Shown here one piece after another: positions 1 through 13,300 of a DNA stretch of 64,000 bases (position 1 is its first letter; each line of letters starts with the position of its first letter). Source of the DNA: Colius striatus (Eukaryota > Chordata > Aves > Coliiformes > Coliidae); the NCBI RefSeq assembly GCF_028858725.1, contig NC_084767.1, positions 32,580,895 through 32,644,894 of the forward strand, in the 5' to 3' direction. The notes below the pieces were generated by a model. It was given only the letters and a program-made list of their open reading frames with translations. It was not told the origin of the DNA and did not search any database. A program made the translations under genes and the position numbers.

Positions 1-1194
1 ACAGAAGCAAATTGTAGGTTCCTCTCTACACAAGATCAATACATAATTTTAATCTAATGGCTACTGGGATTTCTTCTGTTGGCAAAACATACTCGGGGGA
101 CAGAACTCCTTACACATAGCTATTTTTAGGCTTTATTATAAATGGCAGTCACTGTAGCATCTAGGCACTAAGATAATAGTTTATACAGAGCTAATAATCA
201 TGGTCAGTATTTCACACTATTGCTAAGAGTTTGTCCATGTGAGGAAGTCAGCATTGTATGGCAAGGCATTAATTTAGTGCTGTAACTATTCCATATTAAT
301 TACACGTATGGACATTTATTATGAGACAGCTGATTCTCCATTTGCAATAGGAAAAAAACCTGCCTTGTCTACTGCACTGTAAACTCACACCATACCTCAG
401 TGTTTGCTACCTTCTACCTGTGGACAAGGTCCAAAGAGTGATCAGAGAATCGACAAAATTCCAGAGAAAATTGGCAATGTTTTAAAACATTAAAGCAAAT
501 TATTTTGGAATCTGCTGGTATCCTTTCTGAAAAGAAAGCTACACAGATTATTGTTGTTTTCTCACTCTCACAAAAAGTAAAATGTGTAAGATTTCCAATA
601 ATCTCACAAATGTTCAACTTGCACCGACTGAACAGATGATTTGATAGAAATAACAGTTCTATATAAGCAGTACATTCTAGTTCTTCTGGACACAATTGTG
701 GCAGCTTTTAAGCATGGCATAAAATTATTAAAAGTATTCTTGGCTGTGTAGTTTTTGGTATAGTCACAGTGTTCTTGAAATGTGTTGACTTTTAACCAAC
801 ATAATTTAGACCTGCAAGAGATGCGAGTTCAAAACATATGCACTGTTGGCATAGTGAGTAAAAAAAAGTCTGTTTCAACAAAGGAGTACAGTGAAATATC
901 AAAGTGTCTACAAGGCAGACAGAGTATTGAGATTTTACATTAATATGATTTATGTGCTTGCACACACACACAGTTAACTCAATTTTCAGAGTCAGGAAAA
1001 AAACCACCGTGAAAAACTTTCTAAGCAACATGAACAGAACCACCAACTTTTGATAAAGTAGTCACAGTTCTGTCCTCTTTCCCACGTAGTGTAAACTACT
1101 GATGATACTAATCTAGGCATTTCTTTGGTGAAATTTGCCCCATCTCCAGCGTTAAGTTCCTGGGCTGCACTGTTATTCCGATGTAGGATGAATG
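1..1194 (-). other. PGAP1: PGAP1 3' UTR (left end cut by the window)
   Basis: AT-rich, non-coding sequence immediately downstream of the PGAP1 stop. Minus-strand AATAAA hexamers lie at 315-320 and 132-137 and are candidate poly(A) signals; which is used cannot be told from sequence. A short CA repeat lies near 959-973. Confidence 0.7.
132..137 (-). terminator. Candidate PGAP1 poly(A) signal (AATAAA)
   Basis: A canonical AATAAA on the minus strand, about 1.06 kb past the stop codon. A second copy at 315-320 is an equally plausible choice. Hexamers are common by chance in AT-rich DNA. Confidence 0.35.
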
Positions 1195-1333
1195 TTACAC
1201 AATACAACACAGGGCGTGTAGAAGGAAACAAAACGTTACAAAGTGTGGTACTTTGTATAAATGCATTCGTCCAAAGGCCAGCATTGCAACAGACAAGGGG
1301 AGTGGAGCTTTGGCTGCGATCTTCAAGAGTTTA
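1195..1333 (-). CDS. PGAP1: PGAP1 exon 27 (C-terminus and stop)
   Basis: It encodes (S)[19 protein letters not shown], then [20 protein letters not shown] and ALCCIV, stop TAA at 1197-1195. It matches the human C-terminus ([20 protein letters not shown] to LLLHALCNFM). Acceptor ATTGTTACAG. The 3' UTR follows at lower coordinates. Confidence 0.95.
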
Positions 1334-4300
1334 CTGTAACAATATAAACAAAAAAAGAAGCCATTTTTTAGCCATCTGTGCAGAAGGTACACAATTATTA
1401 TAATTCACTTTCTTTGAAAAATAATTTATATATTTCAAGAATGTGTTCACTTTTAAAATGGAACAAACGGGTGTAATGGGCAATAACAGCTGATGCACAG
1501 GCAAGACCAATTATCCCCAAAGGCTAATAAAACGTAATTTTAAAATATTTTAATTTAGAAATAAGTTCTCTGTAACAAATAAAGATTTAATGTTTTAGAC
1601 CATTTGAGTTAACAGACACTGTTCAAAAAGACAAAACTACATTGGTTAATATTCTTTCTTTCATGAGGTACTAATTTTATATCTGAACAAGAAATGCTCT
1701 ACCCATCAGCAAAACCAAGTACCCTAAACTTTTTAATATGGCAGAAAGCACATTACATTTCAACAAGTATGCCCATAAAGGCAAGTTATAAGAACTTTAA
1801 TGATTCAGAATTCATTCCTCCTCGTAACTTTTTGACCGTAATTGCTGAATATATTAAGATTCTGTAACATTTGTAAGGATTCTGGACTGTGAGCCGTGTC
1901 ACTGTTAAAGAAATCCTTACACAACAGATTGCTTAGATAGCAAATACTTCATCTAAGTCCATGAGGTAAATACCAGTGATTATCTACACTTAGTTGAATT
2001 TGCATGCATTTTACCCAGTCTTTAGGATTTAACCATACAAGCTTATGATTATTGAGGTAGGCTGAAAAATTACATGTTTGTGCAGCATAAATTAAGTTTT
2101 ACCACACAAATGGAAGTAGTGAGAAATAAGCAGGAAACAACAAAAGAAAAAAACAAGTGGATTTGGTACAGTACCTTGATTTCACTTCAGAAGTGCTTGA
2201 ATTCATGAGAACTTCTAAAATGCATACAAGGACAATAGCTGTCGATCTACATGGATCAGGATCAAGTCTAACATTGTACCTGCAAAAAATGGTTTTAAAA
2301 GCATGTTACTTCTAAAATAAGCCACCAAATAAAATCCAATTTGAGAACGAGCATGTGCTGCTAACAAAAACCCTATGAAATGTATATGGCATCACAGCCT
2401 GACTTTAAATCCTTTCTGAATCATTACTTCCGTCAGCATATCACTAATTTACTTAACATCTACTTATAAACCAGATTTCATAGAAAAAACAATTATCATT
2501 AGCAGAAGTCTTTGATACTATAAGGTAGATAATAATGTAGAGTCAAACATTTACAAATCTTACTGTCTTCAAAGGGTCATATTGTTCTCTTCTACATGAG
2601 CAATTAAAAAAGTTACCTGAGATTTTTTAACCAATAAATAAAAGATGGCAAGTTGAGCAGCACAATCCATGTAAACAAATAGAGAATTGTAACATGGATC
2701 TTAAGACTATTAATGGCTTCAGCAATTGTTGAACTGTTGGAAAGAGATTGTGTAGCTTTTGAGGTACTGTCCATCAAAGTCTGGTTTTTGACTGCATGTA
2801 TACTGGAATTCCGAGAGCAGTCTGAATTCTGAAAATAAAAGGCACAAGTCATAAAAACAGGCTTGTAAGGACTCATGTTGGGGGAGGAGGGAAAAGCTGC
2901 CACAACACTATCATACCAGCTCTGATTTAAAGAAGAAAATTTGCAATTTATCCTCAAAAAGCCATCAAGAGCAACATTTAATAATGTAAAATTAAAGCAT
3001 CTAGATTTAGCCAGAAATTTCTCTTACTCTAATAGTTTATATGTCTTTGGAAGAAAAGAACGGAGAGTGGAGATGCCCTGACACCAATGCAGTGATAGGA
3101 AATGGAGTTCCTGGTAGGAGGAAGAACAGAATAAAAGGAGTAATAAAGCATGCGGGTGAAAATCACAGATGATCATTCATGGAAAAGGATACAGGAAGAA
3201 ACACACCTGGGAGTAAAATATCAGCTGTGCAATAAATAACAAAACTAAACTAGGAGTTGACAGATGCTAACTTCCAATGACAGAAAAAACATCAAACCAC
3301 AAATGAAAGAAAAGAAAATTATGCAGAGATGAAAGAAGAGGAGAGGATTTAACTAAACAAAAACCACTCAAAGAAATCCAAAGAAAACTGTCAATAACTT
3401 TTCCAGGCAGACTACTTTTTTAACTATGCTTTCAAAAAAGAACAAGTAGTTATTACATACTTGTATCCACACACATGCTTACATCTTGGATCCTATACTT
3501 TGAAGTCACTGAAAAAACAGTTTTCAATACATGAAGCCCGCTGCCTCTTCACTGCTTTTTAAACAGCTCCCAATTTACTGCAGTCCATATCCATCTAATA
3601 AATCATATTTGTCATATCCCGATTAAAAAAAACCCCTAAATGCCACAAACTACTTATCTGGAAAAAAAATATTTGCCTGAAGTATAGACTATTATCTAGA
3701 AATTAAATTCTTTCTTTAGATAAGGCATACATAATACCAACATTAAGACCAAAAATATTGTTCTATATCTATTCAGAGACTATGTTTTATTCTTAAATGA
3801 ACTTTAGTCAACTTCACACTGCGGTGATCTTGAGCTGTGAATGCAACAGTTAGAATGTGATGGAACATGCTACTCATGTCCTGGCTTTTCTCTCACATCA
3901 TGCACCCACGTAAGCAAACCACAGCCATGCAGTCATCACAGCACAACTTAATACTATCAAGGCAGCAAGACAATAACAATTCACAATGCACGGGTTTGCC
4001 AAACATTTTTTTTATCACAGTTTTGAACAGAAACAGGAGACAGACTTACCCCATTAATCATGTTTTGTTCTGCTCTTACATTCACATGTAGTTTTATAAC
4101 CTGTAAGACAGACAGTTCAGCTTTATTTAAGCAATGTTTCTTCACAGAAAAGCTGTAGTAGACATAGAAAAAAAAAGTGCTAATTATGTTTGACATAGCT
4201 CAATGTTTCTAGAGTCCCAATGGAGCTGCCATGCAAGAACTCCCTCAGTCTTTATCAGCAGCAGCAGCCAAAGTACTCTCTTAAAGAAGAATTTCCAAGC

Positions 4301-7300
4301 TCAGGGAGAAAACTTACATTGCTCCGCTTCCTCTCCTTCTAATGTGCTTGACAGAGAACATAGAATGGAAAATCTGTGCATTCCTCACTTCCCCCCTTTT
4401 AATTCACTTTTACTTCACTTTCTGCAGAAACCCATTAACAGGTCACATAGGAAAACTGCTGTGTCAGAGACTTACTGCAGAAGGGAGAGTAATGTCAGCA
4501 TGGGTACATCCTTCACAGTGTAACCTTATGTCACATGGAGAGACAGACTTGTCTCTCAGGCTGTGCTTTCAGCTGCCACCTACCTACTTCAGACCACCTG
4601 TAAGCTGTTTTGCTTTGTGCCCCTACTCCCAGAGTCATGCTCCAATGCTTCCCTAGTAGCTAAGTATAGTAGCTGCTTCAGCAGCTCTGTAACCATGGGG
4701 TGAATCAGGTAAGTTAGATGCTCTGATGAAAGGAAGACCATGGAAACTGAGTGACACTAGCAAAGAGATAAGGTTAGACACAGATGAAGACTATCCTAGT
4801 TCTACAGTATAGTCATCTTTCTTCCTTTTACTCCATACAGATTCAAGAAAAGTCTTTAAAGATAAAAAAAAGTATTCAACAGAAAATTCCAAGTCCTCCC
4901 TTTGCTAAAGTTTTTCTTCAAGGAGTTATTAGTCTCTGATTTTGTAACACAATTATATGTGTTACTGCAGTGGCCATGTGGGACTGGACATTGCTTTGGA
5001 AAATGCATTATCAAAAGAACACAAGAATTCTAAAGATTAAATGATCGTGGGAGTCTCGTAAGTTCAAAAAAGACCTACTTCAAGTAGGCAAATAATAACA
5101 TTTCTCTTACATATGAAAAGTGGTAATCTGTAGTTTTGCTTTTAACACGGGATTAATTCAAAGCCTCCAAAAATTTTAACTCAGTTATACATTACAAATC
5201 TGTAGCCTTTCAGTACCTTAAACAAGTACTGAAGATAAATGAGGAATACAGCAAATGCACCGCAAGTGGTCCAGCTAACCAAAGCAAGGGACAACACCCC
5301 GCAGAGCCTTCTGGGTGTAATCAACTTGCTATCTCTTTCAAGTACAGTAGGCCTAAAAAAAGACAAAATTGCTGTTACACTCTTTTAGTAAAATAAAAGC
5401 TATAAAAACAGAAGAATAATTATGTTTTGTAAATGACCAAAAAGAATAAATTGCTCCTAAATATTGATTAAACACTGGAAAAATGAAGTTAGAAATTTTT
5501 TAACATATATACCAACTGATACATAAGATGCTTTGCAAAAAAATGCTTATCAAATGAACTAGCAAAACAAACTTACACCTTCCAGAATGTAACTAGTATA
5601 TTATTTTTACTTTATCTGGGTAACATAAAGGATACATTGGTGAACATAAAGCATTAGAGAATGCTAACTGTAAAGCTGGATCAGTTACCAAGTTGTTCTG
5701 TTCAGCCCAAGAGAATGAGTATCTTACTACTATTACTGCACAGTTGCATCATGACAGTGAGTCCTACTACAAATGTTACTGCATTGGAGTGTTCAATGGT
5801 AGTACAGCATCATACAGCAATAAGTCTCCAAGAGATTAATTCTGGGTCAAATATTCTTCCTGGACCAGACAGAAAAGCTTATTTTAATTTTCTGGATTTC
5901 AGTTGATGCAACTAAGAGACAAGTGTAAATCTGACATGACAAAGGTGAGCTGAGTTGTGACAACAAGGAGAATGGGGAGTAAGCACAAAAAGAAGGATAG
6001 CTGACAAGAACAAAGAACTCCACAGTCAGTTACTGACAATTTTCTTTGCTGAGGGCCATTATCAGACCATTCCAGAACACTGAGCAAAAGTCCAGTGCAT
6101 ACTATCTACTTTAGAAATATTTACTGATTATTTTTTTTCACCCCCAAGAAATGCAGGACCGTGAGAGGTACTAGAACTTCAAAATGAACCAGCTGACTTA
6201 CAGGCTGGCACACAAAACCTTATTTTCCTGCCTCTGCCCAAGACATTCTCAGAGCTTACACAAAATAAAAAGCTTTAAAGAAAAGTGTGAATGGAGATAA
6301 AATCCTTAAGAATTTAGTATGAGTAGCTTCAGAACTTGGAGGAGTCTATCACATCATCACAAGACTAGTACTGAAGTTTCTGAGAATCCACTGTAATTTA
6401 TAAACAAGATGGCTGAGAAGAAACAGCTGACATAACATTTATTATTTGGTAGAATTCACTGGTGGTGAAAAAATAAAGTGCTCATTTAGCAAACATTTTC
6501 GGAGTAAAGAGCATTCCAATCAACTTTCTCAAGACAGAGAGTTGGCTCAAATGCAGCTGAGGTCTGTTATCAGTGTGAGAAGAGTAAAACAATTAAAACA
6601 GCTAAATATGTTATCCAATTAACTAATTTATTCTTTCAAAATATTTTATCTTCCTTTTTTTTAAACTCTTTCATATTTGAATTTTCATCTCTACAAGCAA
6701 AAATGTTCCAGTGTTCTTAGATCTATAAAATTAGTCAGTCATGTAGGGTATAATTAATGCCCAAGAATTCTTTTATAAACATGTTTACATTCTTTAACAC
6801 AGTTTATCCAATAAGAACAATGAGGAATGGATTGCAATGCTTATAGTCTCTTTTCTAAATACATACATTTATTGAGCTACTGAAACGGGAAGAGTTCAGT
6901 TGCTTTATTTTCCCCAACAAGCTTTCCTCAAAAGCAAACTGAAAAAACTTTGTTACAGCTGGCAAAGGAAACAAGACAGACATTTATGTTGCCTTTTGGA
7001 GGTGTGGAATAAGGAATCTAAGGCAATACTCATACTTCATTAGTACTGAAGCGAACAAAAAAAAACCCGACACAGTCACAGACATCTAAAACAGCATAAT
7101 TGTGTATATATATATTTATATATAAATATTAAATGATGTTATTTTACCTAATCAGAGTTGACCATAATGAAGAGAAGAGTCTCAGAGATGTAGAGAAAAT
7201 TACTCCACTCCAGTAGGCAATGCCTGTCCCAAAAAGAAACAAAATCAGGGACACAAGGGGGAACCACGTATCCTGACTACTCAGTACAGCAGCATCCACT

Positions 7301-10300
7301 TCTGGTAGTGACAGTGATTCCCATATCTCTCTAAACCAGTTAAACCTGCCAAAAACATGAAAGCAGTATTATTTATCACTTCCAGTTGCCATCATAGTAA
7401 GATATTTATCAACTATTCCTCCGACTACAGACTTTCAAACAAAATTAAGTCAGGTGTTCACAATGACCACAGATAAAATAATATTCCCCCCGACAATAGT
7501 TGTACTCAAACTTCCAGCTTGGAAATTGCTTTAAATAAATAAGTTATACAAACTCACCCCTGCAGAAACACAACAATGCTTATAAGAGGTTCAACTTTGT
7601 AAGGTTTAGCTGTCCTAAGTAGTTCAAGGGAAAAGTCAGAACACTGTCCTAGAATCAAAACCAGAAAGCAACTTTAGTTAGTATTTTGTCATGAACTTCA
7701 ATAAAGAAGATCCACAACAAAAACCAACTACAGACAAACGCTTGAAATTTTACTTAAAAATAAGATAACGACGTCTTATAACAGCAAAGTCAGCATACTT
7801 TTTAAGCAAGACCCTTACTCCCTGGATCACTCATATTTGGGTAATGTCACAAGAGCTTCCAGAGAGATTATGGACTTTGTTATGAGCACCATCCAAATTT
7901 AGATAAAAATGCATTTTGTCTGAAGAAAGGTCTAAAAGTCTCTAAATCTCACCTTCACTCAAGTGTTTTGCACATACTAACAATATAGTTTAAACTTTTG
8001 CATGTATTTTTAGTTAGAATTCTATTAATTCTAAAGTATTGTACAATCATTCACAAAGAAGCAACTGCAGAACAAAATAAGGAAATACTCTGCAACAACA
8101 CAACCTTGGAGAACTACCAACAAGGAAAAATCAAAACCAAAGAGTACTGTCAGTACTTGCACAAGTTCAGTGATACTTAGCTTAAAAATACAACAGCTAG
8201 CTTGTCGTTCAAGAGTATATTAGTTAAGTAGTATTTCTAAAAACACTTGTGACAGGGAAAAAAAATTTCTAGAAAGCTACCTTTTGATATCAATGTGCTC
8301 AATTGTCCTCCATACGTAAGAAGAATATTTGAAACAACATAGACAGGAAGAGCGCTAGCATGGAATCGTATCATCTGAAAGAGAGTATAAAGAAAACTTC
8401 CACATACAGAAATATCTTTTTAATAAACATGCCTAAAAATATTGTCATGAAGCCATCATGATAATATGATTAGATATTCAAACAGTTCTCATTTGGATGC
8501 TTATGCATATGCTTTGATAACCATGATTAGCAATTAATGTTAGATATGGAAAATACTCTGATCTCTCATAAATGGCTAATGAAACATTTTTCAACAAATG
8601 ACCAAATTATAAAGGATTTTTTTTGTCCCAATCCATAGAAATATTAAAAGGAAATGGTAGCACATTAATGGTATTTCAGTAAAATAAATTAAAAAATTAA
8701 AAGGCCTTTTTCCAAGCAAAACCTGCATATATGCTTTAAGGTAAAGTACACTTGGAAGTAATTTCATGTGTGTTTTGAGCAGCTTCCACTGTCCCAAGTC
8801 ATGATTAATATAAAAATGGCACAGAAATTCTCCTGAATTGATAACAAAAAATCCTTGATATATAGGCATACATTAGTTGCCAGTAATGTAGCAATACCAC
8901 ACTTAGATGCTTTTAAATTACTTACTTTTTAGAAACAGAAAACTGCAGATAGCTGGTCAGATAGCTGGTGATAACTGCAGATAGCTGGTGTCTTACTGAC
9001 ACCAGTGTCAAAATCTATTCTTCATTGATAACCAAAGAAAAATTGTTGAAAAGGAGCATATGGATCTACTTGGACTTTTTTCCTAACTTTTAGTTGATGC
9101 CCAAAGTATTTTAAAATTTTAAAACTACTGACTCTTTGGGCAAGAAAATGAAAGTGGCCTACAGTGTCATTCCTTTACAGATATTTGCCTAACCACAAAG
9201 TCAAATGCTCAACATTCTACATTAGCTGTTTAGAGCTGGAGTGTTTTTCTGCTCCTCTGATAAGCAAAGCCTGACATTTACCTGGATGGGATGCCTTCCC
9301 AAGTGACAAGGTTTTAAGTGGCCATTGAATAGCATTCTTCTTGGTATCAAGAAGGAATTTGATGTGTCATAGTAGAGAGGGAGGATGGGAAAATTTCTAT
9401 AGCTGCTACTGACATAAAAACCAACCTAGTACCACAAGGTTTTCTTACTTGCCCAAGAATCTGTACAAGTGACGTCTTCAGAATTACCTTTAAAAAAAAA
9501 CCCAAATAATTTATTATTTTATATAATGGTAAATATAAATACAAAATATTCTTATTTTTAAGAAGCCAACTTAATTATTAGCAGCAATCCCATAAGTGTA
9601 CAACAGCTTTCTAAAAACATGCTTTTTAAAAAAATGCTTTCAAGTTTTTCTTAGAAATGAGAGCCCAACTTTCAGTATTACTCCAGCTGTTACAAGTAAC
9701 ATGCACTACATTTACAAAAAAGGCCAAACAGCTCACCTTCAGATTTGCTTAGTATTTCTTTTGATTAATTAGCCAAGTTTTAAAAGCGTGAATTACGCAA
9801 AAATTACACAGCAATGCAAACTAGCTATAAAATACAATTGTATTACTCACTTCATATTGACAGTCTGAAGAAGAGTAAATATTTAACTCTGGAACCCTGC
9901 TGTCATTTTGAGGCTGAGCAATATGCAGTTTTGCAGAAATCTCAGTAAAAGATGGAACTCTGAAACAGCAATTTAATTGGTAAATGTTGTCCTTATAAGC
10001 AAAAAAAGCCAAGCACACCTCAGTCTTCGACAGGTGTCCATAAAGCAGATCTAGTACACCAAGTGTCCCACAGGCTATGAGCAAAATGGTAAAATTAACT
10101 TTTTTTTTCCTACCACAAAGAACTATACCACATTCTCAATTGACTGTCCTCTGAATAAGGGACATGGTACTAATGAAAAAGACAAGTTGAGCTTAGCATA
10201 CACAGTGTCTCACAAAATACGTAAATATGCTGAGTGACAAGAATGGGAAGGAGAGATTCTTGAGAATATAATTAATCTTCCTGCAAGTACCATGTTGTTA

Positions 10301-13300
10301 GAAAATACAGGGGAAGGGAGAAATAGGGAGGTATCCGTAAGACCTCTAAAATAAACAAGAAACAGTTTTCCAGTCATCTAAAATAAAGTCAGGTAGTTCA
10401 ATCATGAATCACGAGTGACATGTATTTCAAGCTGTGTTTTGATTTTGCCAGGACTGTGCTGCTGAAGCAACTTAGGGCTGCTGCATGATCCAAACCCTGC
10501 GTTACTGGAAGACACCAGCATCCAGAGCAGCCACTATTTCCCCCACTCATGAAGGGGTCAAAAATTATGCTGAGAATTTCAGACCAGCAAATCTGACTTT
10601 CTTTTCAAGAAAATTAGTGAGAACAATTAAACAATTAGCAGACATGTGTATGTGGGAAGTCAACTTTGTGAACAAGGACAAAAGGGTAAATGAGGAAAAG
10701 ATGCAGAAGCCCAACACTCAAAACTGAAGATGTTGTCTCATATTTCTGCAACAGAATGCTAAAATTCTTCAAAAACATATCGAGAAGTTGCAATTGTTAA
10801 AAGTCCTTACTTTGCTGCAATTATTGAGTCTTCATGTGACCAGGGTATATGAAGTCTGTAAACACTAGGTTTCCTTTCTGAAATGGAATAGAATTAAAAA
10901 ATGAAAATTAATTAGGAACAAGATCTGACACCCGTCTCCAGAACTAAAACACAAGTAAAGCAAGGTGGCATTTACAAAACATACTGGGCTTGCAGTTACT
11001 TTGCAATAGCCATGGCAGTGCAGATCAGTGCAATTAGCAGTGAAGAAAAATGACATTTTTAAACACTCATGCTGTTACAGAACACAACAGCGATATATCA
11101 CTGACTGAAGGCAGAATAGTTAAAAGGAAACTGTCAGTTTTCAATACAAAGCTTTAGCTTCAAGATAACAAATCCATCACTTCTTTTTCTTCTTTTTTTA
11201 AACCAAATCCTTTAGCATCTCATTCTGTTTAAGCTGACATAGCTCCACATCCAATCTTGAGTCCCATAATTAGCAAATATAAACCTAGACAAATGTGCTA
11301 TTCTTGAGAAACACTTCCAGTGTAGTGCAGAATTCTGCTTAAAGTTCTACTTCCCTTTGCTAGAAGTAAGAAAAGCAAACATGTGAGCACTAATTTCACA
11401 TTTCTTTGAGCTACCCTTAAAAAGTGAAAGGTGAGAGATGTTAGCAGAGACATTTGAGCAGATAACAGTACCATCTAAACCCCATTGCATGAAAAGACTT
11501 TTATTTCCACCAGCTTCAGCCTTGAAAATTTTCAACAAGCTTTGTTTTATAAATTTATACTTTAGAAGACTTATATTTACCTTCAAGTGACTGGCAGTGG
11601 CTCTCTATATAAATTTTGAAAGCTTGATATATCTAGAATGTATTAAAAACAAAAAGGGGGAAAAAAAAATCACATCCTCCAAACAGTGGTTACATTAGTT
11701 TAAAAATTTAAATAGTAGTCTTACTTGGTTAAAGTGCTGGAGCTGTACATTGTAAAGTAACCCAGTTGAATTTAATAGAATTTTGCTTGAAGAAAGCCCT
11801 GTAAAGGATATTTTATTTTCACATATTAAATAAAGTTACTTGAACACTCACCACATCTGCAGCTTATTTTTCTCCAGGAGACTTACATGTTTCCATATCT
11901 GTTAGTCAGACCCCTCACATTTCTTATCTATTTCTTCTTATTTCTTATTTCTTCTCTAACAAAAGCAGTATCAACTTCAATAAAACAAACCCTCAAACCC
12001 CTCCTGACCACTGGAATTTTTAGGAAAATGTATTACCCAAACATTATTATTATTAGTTTTCCAAAAGTAATATGCTGTACTTACCAAATGAAAAGAGATG
12101 TGTTACAGGAAGCTGTACTGTTCTGGACTCCTCTCGGAAAAATTCACAGTCCAAAGTATACTGCAATTAACGATATTAAATACAGATCTAAACTGAGCAC
12201 AAGACTACAAAGCCTTTGCACTTGATAAATTCTATTTACAGGCTCAGGCAGAAGCCAGGGCACAAATACCAAAAAAACACCTCTTCACACTCCACTGACG
12301 GCAGCAGTACAAGTTGGGGTAGCTTAAGCATGACCTTTGGGTTAGTCTAGCTGTCATCCATTTGCAACAGCCTTCAAAAGGCTTTCCAAACAGCAGAGAA
12401 TTACTAGAATCCAGTTCACATCTTTACTTCTCAGGTATCTCTAATAAGCGTTTAGTTTGTTTCAAAACTATTTTCCATCCCATTGTAAACTTGGTATTTG
12501 TTTACTTTTGAAAAGCAGTTTCCAAGATTAAACACTGGACTGCTACTTAGCAGCACATTTCACAAATGGTTTCTCTTCTACTTTTGCTTATCCAGAACGT
12601 CGAATATTTAATATTCACGTTGAATTTAACTGCAAGATGTCTCTGTCATAGCTATCTGAAGATATACTTATCAATGAACATTATCTTTACTTCAGCTGTG
12701 AATAGTTTCTTGGATCACGGATTATTATACCACAGGTGTACAGACTCTATTATTGTGTTGCAGAAGGGAAGGTCAGATCGGCTGCCATTTTCAGGACTAA
12801 CTAGAAAGGTCTGCGAGACCCAGGCTGGGTAATTCATAAAGTCTGCTTAGATTCACTGCAAGTGTTAGTCTTACTGGGATCCCAAGAGGCTTTGATGCAA
12901 AGATCTCTGACTCATCTGCAAGATTCAGAGCTATCAAATTCTGCACAACTCAGTCTACCACATCATTTGTGGTCTCAGAGCTTGCAGAGGTATGTGTATC
13001 ACATTCCCCAGAATCTGTACATGATACCTTCAGCTATGTATGGCATTCTCTGCTACCCTGGATAAAAGAACTAACTGTTCAAAGAAATAAACATTCAGGA
13101 ACACAATCAGAATATTAAGGAAAACAAGGAAGAACAACAGTAGAATCTCCAACAAGAACTGTTATAACGGGTTTGAGAACTGTTGCTTTCTGTGTTTCAA
13201 GTACTACTTACGCCTTGAGTTTGGTATTTTATCAAATGAAAATGTTTACCTTATTGCCAGCTGTGGGTGGGACCTGAATGACAATGTGAGACAAAGAAGG

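Noticed and set aside
4203..4656. Two overlapping open frames of about 105 codons
   Set aside because: They lie in PGAP1 intron 24, with no homology I recognise, no splice context and no support beyond length.
10861..10870. Alternative acceptor for PGAP1 exon 17 at CCTAG
   Set aside because: It would break the phase with exon 16. The upstream CCATTTCAG keeps the frame and gives the extra residues ERKPS before VYRLHIPW.
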